Positions 43,349 to 56,992 of a stretch of 64,000 bases of DNA are shown here, piece by piece (positions within the stretch are counted from its first letter, which is position 1; each line of letters starts with the position of its first letter). This DNA is from Brassica napus (taxonomy: Eukaryota; Streptophyta; Magnoliopsida; Brassicales; Brassicaceae). The notes below the pieces were generated by a model. It was not told where the DNA came from. It was given only the letters and a program-made list of their open reading frames with translations, and did no database searches. Made by a program: the position numbers and the translations under genes. The DNA lies in contig NW_026014853.1 in NCBI RefSeq assembly GCF_020379485.1, positions 1 to 64,000 on the forward strand, written 5' to 3'.

Positions 43349-46300
43349 TCCTTGGCTATCCATCAGTACACATATCAGCACGCTGGCCCTTCCCGTAGAC
43401 TGTTCGGGTGATTTTGGCCCAAGTGGGCTGTCTGTTCAGTACACACATGACGTCCGCGGGTGTCCGTCAGCACACACAGGACGTCCGTGGGTGTTCGACA
43501 GCACACAAAGGACGTCCGTGTTTATCCGTCAGCACACACAAAACGTCCGTGTGTGTCTGTGAGTGTCCGTCAGCACACACAGGACTTCTGTGGCTGTCCA
43601 TTAGTACACATATCAGCACGTTGGTCCTTGGACTCAGCGTGCTGACCCTTCTCGTGGACTGTTCCGATGATTTTTGCACACGTGGGCTGTCTGTTCAGTA
43701 CACACAGGACGTCCGTGGGTGTCCGCCAGCACACACAGGACGTCCGTGGCTATCCATCAGTGCACATGTCAGCCCGCTGGTCCTTGGACTCAGCACGCTG
43801 GCCCTTACCGTGGACTGTTTGGGTTATTTTGGCCCACGTGGGCTGTCCTGTTCAGTACACAAAATACGTCCGTGGGTGTCCGTCAGCACACACAGGACGT
43901 TCGTGGGTGTCCGTCAGCACACACAGAACGTCCGTGGCTGTCTGTGTGTGTCCATGTGTTTCCGTCAGCACACACAGAACGTCCGTTGCTGTCCATCAGT
44001 ACACATATCAGCACGTGGGCTGTCTGTTCAGTACACACTGGACGTCCGTGGGTGTCCACCAGCACACACAGGACGACCGTGGCTGTCCGTGTGATTCCGT
44101 GTGTGTCTGTGTGTGTCCCTCAGAACACACAGGACGTCTGTGGCTGTCCATCAGTACACATATCAGCACGCTGGTCCCTGGCCTTAGCACGCTGGCCCTT
44201 CCCGTGGACTGTTCGGGTGATTTTGGCCCACGTGGGCTGTCTGTTCAGTACACACAGGACGTCTGTGGTTGTCTGTCAGCACACACAGGACGTCTGTGGG
44301 TGTCCTTCAGCACACACAAAAAGTCTGTGGCTGTCTGTGTGTGTCCGTGTGTGTCCGTCAGCACACAAAGGACGTCCGTGGCTGTCTATCAGTACACATA
44401 TCAGCACGTGGGCTGTCTGTTCAGTACACACTGGACGTCCGTGGGTGTCCGCCAGCACACATAGGACGACCGTGGCTGTCCGTGTGATTCCGTGTGTGTC
44501 TCTGTGTGTCCCTCAGAACACACAGGACGTCTGTGGCTGTCCATCAGTACACATATCAGCACGCTGGTCCCTGGCCTCAGCACGCTGGCCCTTCCCGTGG
44601 ACTGTTCGGGTGATTTTGGCCCACGTGGGCTGTCTGTTCAGTACACACAGGACGTCTGTGGTTGTCTGTCAGCACACACAGGACGTCTGTGGGTGTCCGT
44701 CAGCACACACAGGAAGTCTGTGGCTGTCTGTGTGTCCGTGTGTGTCCGTCAGCACACACAGGACGTCCGTGGCTGTCTATCAGTACACATATCAGCACGT
44801 TCGTCCTTGGACTCAGCACGCTGACCCTTCCCGTGGACTGTTCGGGTGATTTTGGCCCACATGGGCTGTCTGTTCAGTACACACAGGACATCCGTGCATG
44901 TCCGCAGCACACATAGGACGTCCGTGTGTGTCCGTCAGCACACACAAGACGTTCGTGGCTGTCCATCAGTACACCTATCAGTACGCTAGTCCTTGGACTC
45001 AGCACGCTGGCACATCCCGTGGATGGTTCGGGTGATTTTGGCCCACGTGGGCAGTCTATTCAGTACACAAAGGACGTCTGTGGGTGTCCGTCAGCACACA
45101 CAGGACGTCCGTGGGTGTCCGTGTGTGTCTGTGTGTGTCAGTGTGTGTCCGTCAGCACACACAGGACTTCTGTGGCTGTCCATCAGTACACATATCAGCA
45201 CCTTGGTCCTGGGAGTCAGCATGCTGACCCTTCTCGTGGACTGCTCCGATGATTTTCGCCCACGTGGGCTGTTTGTTCAGTACACACAGGACTTCTGTGG
45301 CTGTCCATCAGTACACATATCAGCACCTTGGTCCTGGGAGTCAGCATGCTGACCCTTCTCGTGGACTGCTCCGATGATTTTCGCCCACGTGGGCTGTTTG
45401 TTCAGTACACACAGGACGTTCGTGGTTGTCCGTCAGCACACACAGGACGTCCGTGGGTGTCCGTCAGCACACACAGGATGTCCGTGGCTGTCCGTGGCTG
45501 TCCATCAGGACACACATCAGCACGTTGGTCCTTGGACTCAGCAAGCTGACCCATCCCGTGGACTGTTCGGGTGATTTTCGCCCACGTGGGCTGTATGTTC
45601 AGTACACACAGGACGTCCGTGGGTGTCCGCCAGCACACACAGGACGTCCGTGGCTGTCCGTGTGTGTCCATGTGTGTCTGTGTGTGTCCGTCAGAACACA
45701 CAGGACATCTGTGGCTGTCCATCAGTTCACATATCAGCACGCTGCTCCCTGGCCTCAGCACGCTGGCCCTTCCCGTGGACTGTTCGGGTGATTTTGGCCC
45801 ACGTGGGCTGTCTGTTCAGTACACACAGGACGTCTGTGGTTGTCTGTCAGCACACACAGGACGCCTGTGGGTGTTCGTCAGCACACACAGGAAGTCTGTG
45901 GCTGTCTGTGTGTGTCTGTGTGTGTCCGTCAGCACACACAGGACGTCCGTGGCTGTCTATCAGTACACATATCAGCACGTTGGTCCTTGGACTCAGCACG
46001 CTGACCCTTCCCGTGGACTGTTCGGGTGATTTTGGCCCACATGGGCTGTCTCTTCAGTACACACAGGACGTCCGTGCGTGTCCGCCAGCACACATAGGAC
46101 GTCCGTGTGTGTCCGTCAGCACACACAAGACGTTCGTGGCTGTCAATCAGTACACCTATCAGTACGCTGGTCCTTGGACTCAGCACGCAGGCACATCCCG
46201 TGGACTGTTCGGGTGATTTTGGCCCATGTGGGCAGTCTATTCAGTACACAAAGAACATCTGTGGGTGTCCGTCAGCACACACAGGACGTCCGTGGGTGTC

Positions 46301-49300
46301 CGTGTGTGTCTGTGTGTGTCTGTGGGTGTCCGTAAGCACACACACGACGTCCGTGGCTGTCCATGTGTGTCCGTCAGCACACACAGGACGTCTGTGGCTG
46401 TCCATCAGTACACATATCAGCACTTTGGTCCGTGGACTCAGAACGCTGACCCTTCCCGTCGACTGTTTGGGTGATTTTGGCCCATGTGGGCTGTCTTTTC
46501 AGTACACACAGGACGTCCGTGGGTGTCCGCCAGCACACACAGGACGTCTGTGGCTGTCTGTGTGTGTCCATGTGTGTCAGTCAGCAAACATAGGACACAT
46601 ATCAGCACGCTGGCCCTTCCCGTAGACTGTTCGGGTGATTTTGGCCCAAGTGGGCTGTCTGTTCAGTACACACATGACGTCCGTGGGTGTCCGTCAGCAC
46701 ACACATGACGTCCGTGGCTGTCCGTGTGTGTCTGTGAGTGTCCGTCAGCACACACAGGACTTCTGTGGCTGTCCATCAGTACACATACCAGCACGTTGGT
46801 CCTTGGACTCAGCGTGCTGACCCTTCTCGTGGACTGTTCCGATGATTTTCGCACACGTGGGCTGTCTGTTCAGTACACACAGGACGTCCGTGGGTGTCCG
46901 CCAGCACACACAGGACGGCCGTGGCTGTCCGTGTCTGTCCGTGTGTGTCCGTCAGAACACACATGACGTCCGTGGCTGTCCATCAGTACACATGTCAGCC
47001 CGCTGGTCCTTGGACTCAGCACGCTGGCCCTTACCGTGGACTGTTTGGGTTATTTTGGCCCACGTGGGCTGTCCTGTTCAGTACACACAATACGTCCGTG
47101 GGTGTCCGTCAGCACACACAGGACGTTCGTGGGTGTCCGTCAGCACATAGAGGACGTCCGTGGCTGTCTGTGTGTGTCCATGTGTTTCCGTCAGCACACA
47201 CAGAACGTCCGTTGCTGTCCATCAGTACACATATCAGCACGTGGGCTGTCTGTTCAGTACACACTGGACGTCCGTGGGTGTCCGCCAGCACACACAGGAC
47301 GACCGTGGCTGTCCGTGTGTGTCTGTGTGTGTCCGTGTGTGTCCGTGTGTGTCCGTCAGCACACACAGGACGTCCGTGGCTGTCCATCAGGACACATATC
47401 AGCACGTTGGTCCTTGGACTCAGCACGCTGACCCATCCCGTGGACTGTTCGGGTTATTTTGGCCCAAGTGGGCTGTATGTTCAGTACACACAGGACGTCC
47501 GTGGGTGTCCGCCAGCACACACAGGACGACCGTGGCTGTCTGTGTGTGTCCGTGTGTGTCTGTGTGTGTCCGTCAGAACACACAGGACGTCTGTGGCTGT
47601 CCATCAGTACACATATCAGCACGCTGGTCCCTGGCCTCAGCACGCTGGCCCTTCCCGTGGACTGTTCGGGTGATTTTGGCCCACGTGGGCTGTCTGTTCA
47701 GTACACACAGGACGTCTGTGGTTGTCTGTCAGCACACACAGGACGTCTGTGGGTATCCGTCAGCACACACAGGAAGTCTGTGGCTGTCTGTGTGTGTCCG
47801 TGTGTGTCCGTCAGCACACACAGGACGTCCGTGGCTGTCTATCAGTACACATATCAGCACGTTGGTCCTTGGACTCAGCACGCTGACCCTTCCCGTGGAC
47901 TGTTCGGGTGATTTTGGCCCACATGGGCTGTCTGTTCAGTACACACAGGACATCCGTGCATGTCCGCCAGCACACATAGGACGTCCGTGTGTGTCCGTCA
48001 GCACACACAAGACGTTCGTCGCTGTCCATCAGTACACCTATCAGTACGCTGGTCCTTGGACTCAGCACGCTGGCACATCCCGTGGATGGTTCGGGTGATT
48101 TTGGCCCACGTGGGCAGTCTATTCAGTACACAAAGGACGTCTGTGGGTGTCCGTCAGCACACACAGGACGTCCGTGCGTGTCCGTGTGTGTCTGTGTGTG
48201 TCTGTGTGTGTCCGTCAGCACACACAGGACTTCTGTGGCTGTCCATCAGTACACATATCAGCACCTTGGTCCTGGGAGTCAGCATGCTGACCCTTCTCGT
48301 GGACTGTTCCGATGATTTTCGCCCACGTGGGCTGTTTGTTCAGTACACACAGGACGTCCGTGGTTGTCCGTCAGCACACACAGGACGTCCGTGGGTGTCC
48401 GTCAGCACACACAGGATGTCCGTGGCTGTCCGTGTGTGTTCGTGTGTGTCCGTCAGAACACACAGGACGTCCGTGGCTGTCCATCAGTATACATATCAGC
48501 ACGTTGGTCGTTGGACTCAGCATGCTGACCTTTCTCGTGGACTGTTCTGATGATTTTCGCCCATGTGGGCTGTCTGTTCAGTACACACAGGACTACTATG
48601 GGTGTCCGTCAGCACACACAGGACGTCCGTGGGTGTCCGTCAGCACACACAGAACGTCCGGGGCTGTCCGTGTGTGTCCGTCAGCACACACAGGACGTCC
48701 GTGGCTGTCCATCAGGACACACATCAGCACGTTGGTCCTTGGACTCAGCACGCTGACCCATCCCGTGGACTGTTCGGGTGATTTTGGCCCACGTGGGCTG
48801 TATGTTCAGTACACACAGGACGTCCGTGGGTGTCCGCCAGCACACACAGGACTACCGTGGCTGTCCATGTGTGTCCATGTGTGTCTGTGTGTGTCCGTCA
48901 GAACACAGAGGACATCTGTGGCTGTCCATCAGTTCACATATCAGCACGCTACTCCCTGGCCTCAGCACGCTGGCCCTTCCCGTGGACTGTTCGGGTGATT
49001 TTGGCCCACGTGGGCTGTCTGTTCAGTACACACAGGACGTCTGTGGTTGTCTGTCAGCACACACAGGACGTCTGTGGGTGTTCGTCAGCACACACAGGAA
49101 GTCTGTGGCTGTCTGTGTGTGTCTGTGTGTGTCCGTCAGCACACACAGGACGTCCGTGGCTGTCTATCAGTACACATATCAGCACGTTGGTCCTTGGACT
49201 CAGCACGCTGACCCTTCCCGTGGACTGTTCGGGTGATTTTGGCCCACATGGGCTGTCTCTTCAGTACACACAGGACGTCCGTGCGTGTCCGCCAGCACAC

Positions 49301-51578
49301 ATAGGACGTCCGTGTGTGTCCGTAAGCACACACAAGACGTTCGTGGCTGTCAATCAGTACACCTATCAGTACGCTGGTCCTTGGACTCAGCACGCTGGCA
49401 CATCCCGTGGACTGTTCGGGTGATTTTGGCCCATGTGGGCAGTCTATTCAGTACACAAAGGACGTCTGTGGGTGTCCGTCAGCACACACAGGACGTCCGT
49501 GGGTGTCCGTGTGTGTCTGTGTGTGTCTGTGGGTGTCCGTAAGCACACACAGGACGTCCGTGGCTGTCCATGTGTGTCCGTCAGCACACACAGGACGTCT
49601 GTGGCTGTCCATCAGTACACATATCAGCACTTTGGTCCGTGGACTCAGAACGCTGACCCTTCCCGTCGACTGTTCGGGTGATTTTGGCCCATGTGGGCTG
49701 TCTTTTCAGTACACACAGGACGTCCGTGGGTGTCCGCCAGCACACACAGGACGTCTGTGGCTGTCTGTGTGTGTCCATGTGTGTCAGTCAGCAAACATAG
49801 GACATCCTTGGCTATCCATCAGTACACATATCAGCACGCTGGCCCTTCCCGTAGACTGTTCGGGTGATTTTGGCCCAAGTGGGCTGTCTGTTCAGTACAC
49901 ACATGACGTCCGTGGGTGTTCGTCAGCACACACATGACGTCCGTGGCTGTCCGTGTGTGTCTGTGAGTGTCCGTCAGCACACACAGGACTTCTGTGGCTG
50001 TCCATCAGTACACATACCAGCACGTTGGTCCTTGGACTCAGCGTGCTGACCCTTCTCGTGGACTGTTCCGATGATTTTCGCACACGTGGGCTGTCTGTTC
50101 AGTACACACAGGACGTCCGTGGGTGTCCGCCAGCACACACAGGACGGCCGTGGCTGTTCGTGTCTGTCCGTGTGTGTCCGTCAGAACACACATGACGTCC
50201 GTGGCTGTCCATCAGTACACATGTCAGCCCGCTGGTCCTTGGACTCAGCACGCTGGCCCTTACCGTGGACTGTTTGGGTTATTTTGGCCCACGTGGGCTG
50301 TCCTGTTCAGTACACACAATACGTCCGTGGGTGTCCGTCAGCACACACAGGACGTTCGTGGGTGTCCGTCAGCACACAGAGGACGTCCGTGGCTGTCTGT
50401 GTGTGTCCATGTGTTTCCGTCAGCACACACAGAACGTCCGTTGCTGTCCATCAGTACACATATCAGCACGTGGGCTGTCTGTTCAGTACACACTGGACGT
50501 CCGTGGGTGTCCGCCAGCACACACAGGACGACCGTGGCTGTCCGTGTGTGTCCGTGTGTGTCTGTGTGTGTCCGTGTGTGTCCGTGTGTGTCCGTCAGCA
50601 CACACAGGACGTCCGTGGCTGTCCATCAGGACACATATCAGCACGTTGGTCCTTGGACTCAGCACGCTGACCCATCCCGTGGACTGTTCGGGTGATTTTG
50701 GCCCAAGTGGGCTGTATGTTCAGTACACACAGGACGTCTGTGGGTGTCCGCCAGCACACACAGGACGACCGTGGCTGTCTGTGTGTGTCCGTGTGTGTCT
50801 GTGTGTGTCCGTCAGAACACACAGGACGTCTGTGGCTGTCCATCAGTACACATATCAGCACGCTGGTCCCTGGCCTCAGCACGCTGGCCCTTCCCGTGGA
50901 CTGTTCGGGTGATTTTGGCCCACGTGGGCTGTCTGTTCAGTACACACAGGACGTCTGTGGTTGTCTGTCAGCACACACAGGACGTCTGTGGGTATCCGTC
51001 AGCACACACAGGAAGTCTGTGGCTGTCTGTGTGTGTCCGTGTGTGTCCGTCAGCACACACAGGACGTCCGTGGCTGTCTATCAGTACACATATCAGCACG
51101 TTGGTCCTTGGACTCAACACGCTGACCCTTCCCGTGGACTGTTCGGGTGATTTTGGCCCACATGGGCTGTCTGTTCAGTACACACAGGACGTCCGTGGGT
51201 GTCCGCCAGCACACACAGGACGTCCGTGGCTGTCTGTGTGTGTCCATGTGTGTCAGTCAGCACACATAGGACATCCTTGGCTATCCATCAGTACACATAT
51301 CAGCACGCTGGCCCTTCCCATAGACTGTTCGGGTGATTTTGGCCCAAGTGGGCTGTCTGTTGAGTACACACATGACGTTCGTGGGTGTCCGTCAGCACAC
51401 ACAGGACGTCCGTGGGTGTTCGACAGCACACAAAGGACGTCCGTGTTTATCCGTCAGCACACACATGACGTCCGTGGCTTTCGGTGTGTGTCTGTGAGTG
51501 TCCGTCAGCACACACAGGACTTCTGTGGCTGTCCATCAGTACACATATCAGGACGTTGGTCCTTGGACTCAGCGTGCT
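43349..51578 (+). repeat. Complex satellite array, block 4, with 3.2-kb higher-order repeat
   Basis: Continuation of block 3 beyond element A. A higher-order repeat of 3207-3233 bp is evident: 45571 onward recurs at 48778, 46635 at 49864, 47459 at 50692. One 22-bp difference (46590 region lacks CCTTGGCTATCCATCAGTAC) explains the change of period. Copies are nearly identical, unlike the older 1.8 kb repeat of block 3. A smaller 393-bp duplication lies at about 44010-44800. Confidence 0.9.
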
Positions 51579-52186
51579 TGTCATGTCCCCGATCCTAGAT
51601 AGGATCGGCCGGACGGGCCATGGTGCGGGGAGACGCACCAGTCAGGTCATTAGACCTTGAGACAAGCGTATCATGGCCCTGAATGAAGGTTAAGCGCATC
51701 AGTCAGCTGAGACTTAACCAGGATACGATGGAAATAAGGGTAAAGGGGCTGGGTGAGTGTTTAGGCAGCTGGACGAGTGTTGGTTTGAGTTCAATCAGCT
51801 CGGTTCAGCTGGTAATCAGTTCACCATGATCTGTTCAGCTCACAGGAGCTGGTGGGCTAGCTCAATCAGCTGGGAACAGCTGGAGGTCAGCTCAATCCAG
51901 TGAACGGTGCGTTCTGGTTCGGATCAGTGTGGGCGAGTCCGGGACGGTTACTGGGCGAGCCGATGGTCCGGGTGCAGGACGGTTCGACCAAATGGGTCTT
52001 AGGCTTGGGATAGGGAGCGGGCAAGCTCCCAGAGTGTGAGCTGAGGCTCAGTGATCGATTTGCCAAAGGAAGAAAAGGGGAGAAACCGCCAAGGGGCGGT
52101 TATGGGACGGTTTTGGGAAGAAAGGAAGGGATTTTGGTAACTGTTCGCCCAGGCGGTTGGGGACAGTTTAAATCGTCTTCTCTCTC
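51579..52186 (+). repeat. Truncated A-type LTR (A') within satellite
   Basis: First 608 bp of an A-family LTR, starting TGTCATGTCCCC after GCGTGCT and stopping at TCTTCTCTCTC, where satellite resumes. It shares private variants (GAAATAAGGGTAAAGGGGCTG) with the LTR at 53564, and both have the identical satellite joint, so one arose from the other by duplication. Confidence 0.9.
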
Positions 52187-53563
52187 AGGACGTCCGTGGG
52201 TGTCCGCCAGCACACACAGGACGTCTGTGGCTGTCTGTGTGTGTCCATGTGTGTCAGTCAGCAAACATAGGACATCCTTGGCTATCCATCAGTACACATA
52301 TCAGCACGCTGGCCCTTCCCGTAGACTGTTCGGGTGATTTTGGCCCAAGTGGGCTGTCTGTTCAGTACACACATGACGTCCGTGGGTGTCCGTCAGCACA
52401 CACATGACGTCCGTGGCAGTCCGTGTGTGTCTGTGAGTGTCCGTCAGCACACACAGGACTTCTGTGGCTGTCCATCAGTACACATACCAGCACGTTGGTC
52501 CTTGGACTCAGCGTGCTGACCCTTCTCGTGGACTGTTCCGATGATTTTCGCACACGTGGGCTGTCTGTTCAGTACACACAGGACGTCCGTGGGTGTCCGC
52601 CAGCACACACAGGACGGCCGTGGCTGTCCGTGTCTGTCCGTGTGTGTCCGTCAGAACACACATGACGTCCGTGGCTGTCCATCAGTACACATGTCAGCCC
52701 GCTGGTCCTTGGACTCAGCACGCTGGACCTTACCGTGGACTGTTTGGGTTATTTTGGCCCACGTGGGCTGTCCTGTTCAGTACACACAATACGTCCGTGG
52801 GTGTCCGTCAGCACACACAGGACGTTCGTGGGTGTCCGTCAGCACACACAGGACGTCCGTGGCTGTCTGTGTGTGTCCATGTGTTTCCGTCAGCACACAC
52901 AGAACGTCCGTTGCTGTCCATCAGTACACATATCAGCACGTGGGCTGTCTGTTCAGTACACACTGGACGTCCGTGGGTGTCCGCCAGCACACACAGGACG
53001 ACCGTGGCTGTCTGTGTGTGTCCGTGTGTGTCTGTGTGTGTCCGTCAGAACACACAGGACGTCCGTGGCTGTCCATCAGTACACATATCAGCACTTTGGT
53101 CCGTGGACTCAGAACGCTGACCCTTCCCGTCGACTGTTCGGGTGATTTTGGCCCATATGGGCCGTCTTTTCAGTACACAGGGGACGTCCGTGGGTGTCCG
53201 CCAGCACACACAGGACGTCCGTGGCTGTCTGTGTGTGTCAGTCAGCACACATAGGACATCCTTGGCTATCCATCAGTACACATATCAGCACGCTGGCCCT
53301 TCCCGTAGACTGTTCGGGTGATTTTGGCCCAAGTGGGCTGTCAGTTCAGTACACACATGACGTCCGTGGGTGTCCATCAGCACACACAGGACGTCCGTGG
53401 GTGTTCGACAGCACACAAAGGACGTCCGTGTTTATCCGTCAGCACACACATGACGTCCGTGGCTTTCGGTGTGTGTCTGTGAGTGTCCGTCAGCACACAC
53501 AGGACTTCTGTGGCTGTCCATCAGTACACATATCAGGACGTTGGTCCTTGGACTCAGCGTGCT
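52187..53563 (+). repeat. Complex satellite array, block 5
   Basis: Satellite units resembling 49730-50900, ending with the same ~180 bp (CGACAGCACACAAAGGACGT, TTTATCCGTCAG, GTGCT) that precede 51579. Confidence 0.9.
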
Positions 53564-56500
53564 TGTCATGTCCCCGATCCTAGATAGGATCGGCCGGACG
53601 GGCCATGGTGCGGGGAGACGCACCAGTCAGGTCATTAGACCTTGAGACAAGCGTATCATGGCCCTGAATGAAGGTTAAGGGCATCAGTCAGCTGAGACTT
53701 AACCAGGATACGATGGAAATAAGGGTAAAGGGGCTGGGTGAGTGTTTAGGCAGCTGGACGAGTGTTGGTTTGAGTTCAATCAGCTCGGTTCAGCTGGTAA
53801 TCAGTTCACCATGATCTGTTCAGCTCACAGGAGCTGGTGGGCTAGCTCAATCAGCTGGGAACAGCTGGGGGTCAGCTCAATCCAGTGAACGGTGCGTTCT
53901 GGTTCGGATCAGTGTGGGCGAGTCCGGGACGGTTACTGGGCGAGCCGATGGTCCGGGTGCAGGACGGTTCGACCAAATGGGTCTTAGGCTTGGGATAGGG
54001 AGCGGGCAAGCTCCCAGAGTGTGAGCTGAGGCTCAGTGATCGATTTGCCAAAGGAAGAAAAGGGGAGAAACCGCCAAGGGGCGGTTATGGGACGGTTTTG
54101 GGAAGAAAGGAAGGGATTTTGGTAACTGTTCGCCCAGGCGGTTGGGGACAGTTTAAATCGTCTTCTCTCTCTCATTTCTGATCATTCTGGTCGGTTTTTA
54201 CTCATTCCACACAGAGAGAAACACAGAGAAAATTCAAGAGAGAAAGAGAGACAGAAACTTTGGATCGGCCGATTTGATCCAAGAGATTGTTCTTGAGTGT
54301 TCCTGGTGTGTTTGGGCGTGTGATCAAGAGGATGGATTTGAGACAGAAAGACAAGGAGAAGGCAAAGGAGAAAGAGAAGGAAGTCGCCCCTGGAGACCGA
54401 ACTCCTAAGGTGAGAGGTGTGGCCAAGAGTAACCGGACAAGGCCGCGGATGATGGCCGTGTGAGCCTGGCCGGTTTGGATCGATTGGCTACTCCTTACTC
54501 TGACTTCTTCTACTCTGTTTCTTCTTATATGTTGTGCTATGGAATGTTTTATGTTGTTACAGGAAAGGATTCAGTGATCCTAAGGCCTTGGCCTGATCAA
54601 ATTCCCATGAAAGTCCCTTGTTCTTGTGTGGGCTGTTCATGGCCGAGATCACTATGATCTGAGCCGATTCTTTTGAATCTGTTTATGGGAATATTTTTCT
54701 TATGAATTATCATGAATTATCATGAATTTTATTTGGTATTTGGATCTCTTTTTAAAGGGGTCAGATTTGACATTTTTGATGATTGTTCTTGACTAGATTG
54801 GATCCGACCATGCAATGTGATTTGATTCTTGTTTTGTAATCTAACCTTGTGATTGTGTGGTTGTTTGTGTTGGATCCAGGACCAGAAATGGACCGTGGTA
54901 AGGGAAAAGCACCATGAGGACCGCGGCCATGGGAAGATGTGTGGTGATTGGGTTGATTCTGAAAATTGTGTGATTATTGTAGCCTATTGTGCAACTTGTG
55001 AACTTATGCGATTCTAGTATGTATTCTATTATTTAGGATGATGAATGATGTATGAACCTTGGTTAATATCTATGAAGTATCTATTTTCATTAAGTTGATG
55101 CTTGATTGTTTAAGTGTGAATGTTGGAACCTCAAAACTCTGAAAAAGACTTAGAATTATTTAACACTTGAACTTGAATATGAAAGATGGAATTGGTTGCA
55201 TTGTTTGGTGAGGCCGCGGTCTGGTTGGATTGAGGAATCCAGGATCGGGTCTTACAAGTTGGTATCAGAGCATTCTTGATTCTAGGATTTGTTGGGTTAT
55301 TGGTTCACCACACACTTGGCCGTTTGGACTCATGGTGAGATAGTTGGGTTCTAAGTAATCTTTTCTACTGACTAATTTAGGAGTGATTGAGGTTTGTGTG
55401 TTCAGTTGTGGACTAACCTTTTGTTTGTGTTTGTAAATCCTAAGGGAACAAGAAGGTATAAATCTCGGAAAGGAAAGGAGGCGACTGGGGCGTCTGGAGC
55501 AGTGGGGCAGGATGGTGCTGAACAGACCGGAGTGTTACCAGCTGGAACCATTCCAACCACAGTGCTACCGGCTCTGGTGGAGCAGGTGGATAATGCCACC
55601 GGACTCCCAGTGGGTCCAACTCTTCCTACTGAGGTTAATGAAACTAATGTGGACGAGCAACAAGAGCAAGTCCATGGAGAAGATACTGGGTCATCCAACG
55701 TTGGTGCTGGGAGTTGCCAGAATGTTGATGCAAACAATGTTCGGGTCACTGGTGCTGAGGAGGTCATTGAGCCGACCATAAGGGGCTTGGTGGAAGCTAT
55801 GCAGGTCATGGGAGCTCAGATAGCCTCCTTGACACAGGCGTTTACACCATTGGTGAACTTGTCCGTAGGACAGGCTAATCCCCCGGTCCGGGTTGCTGCT
55901 GGAGTGACTGATGTTGGTGCTGGCCGTGTGGCCGAGGTGATTGAGATAGACCCACCGGTCAGGCCAGTGCATGGTATGGACTACCTGAAGGTGCTGGAGC
56001 ATATCTCCAAGTTGGGAACCAAACACTTTGCTGGAAGTGTTGATCCTATGGAGGCGGACGAGTGGAGAACCCGGTTGGTTCGGAACTTCAAGTCCACGCG
56101 TTGTCCTGAGGACTACCAGAAGGACATAGCAGTACACTTCCTGGAGGGAGATGCACATAACTGGTGGTTAGCTTTGGACAAGCGTACCAATGGCACCATT
56201 GAGCATTTTGCTGACTTTGAGGTTGAGTTCAACCATAAGTACTTTCCTGCTGAGGCGTGGGATCGTTTGGAGTCCAAGTTCCTGGACTTGACTCAGGGAC
56301 GGAGGATTGTTCGTGAGTATGAAGAAGAGTTCAACCGACTCAGAAGGTATGTGGGAAGAGAACTGGAGGATGAGAAGGTTCAAGTCCGAAGGTTCATCCG
56401 AGGCCTAAGGGTGGAACTTCGAACCTACTGTTCTATTTGTAAGTTCCACACGGTTTCTGAGTTGGTTGAGAGGATGGCCTTGCTGGAGACCAACCTCACC

Positions 56501-56775
56501 GAGGAGGGTAAGCAGAAGCTGAAGAGTGTGGTGGTATCCTCGGGTCAGAGTGGTGACAAGAAGAGAAAGAGGGACTCGACCGAGGAGGGTAAAACCCCAA
56601 GTGGTAGGTCAGAGTGCCCTAAGTGTGGACGATACCACGGTGGAGAGTGCTGGAAGGCCATGGGTGCCTGCACTCGATGTGGTAAGATGGATCACTCAGC
56701 CAAGGATTGTCCAAGTCCGTTGGGTGAGTCCAGGACCTGTCACCACTGCGGCCAGAAGGGCCACTACCGCAGGGA
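53564..56775 (+). mobile_element. Element A'': second A-family copy, broken in gag
   Basis: Complete 5' LTR (53564-55256, 1693 bp), PBS (55260-55271), leader and gag to the third zinc knuckle, where it is fused at 56775 to element C sequence. Pol and the 3' LTR are lost. The left flank GTGCT would be the target duplication; no partner remains. Confidence 0.9.
54332..54409 (+). CDS. Predicted LTR-encoded first gag exon, A''
   Basis: Same 26-codon exon as at 35544 ([18 protein letters not shown], then APGDRTPK), with donor CCTAAG|GTGAGA. A matching acceptor AATCCTAAG|GGAACA lies at 55436-55450, and the exon 2 frame ([15 protein letters not shown]) is open, so the splice model holds in a second copy. 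Confidence 0.55.
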
Positions 56776-56992
56776 CCGAGCATCCATCCCGCTTGGTCGC
56801 TACGTAGCGACCGAGCTCAGCCAAGCTCGGTCACTACGTAATGACCGAGCATGCGTTCTGTTCGGTCGTTACGTAGCGACCGAACTCTTCCGAAACGTCG
56901 ATACGACACCAGTTCATGCATTCTCGTCTATCCTACGATGCTATCTCCCGAAGACCGTAGCGAAGTCAGTTCATGTATTCCGACCATTCTAA
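55445..56992 (+). pseudogene. gag: Gag of A'', fused to palindromic repeat sequence
   Basis: Capsid domain and the first two zinc knuckles are intact and nearly identical to element A. At YRRD the sequence crosses into element C LTR and the frame stays open for another ~70 codons, reading repeat-derived RASIPLGRYVATELSQARSL, until a stop at 56992. The last Cys of the third knuckle is lost. The joint has a 2-3 bp overlap (GAC), typical of end-joining. It has no ATG of its own at the start; expression would need the exon at 54332. Confidence 0.8.
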
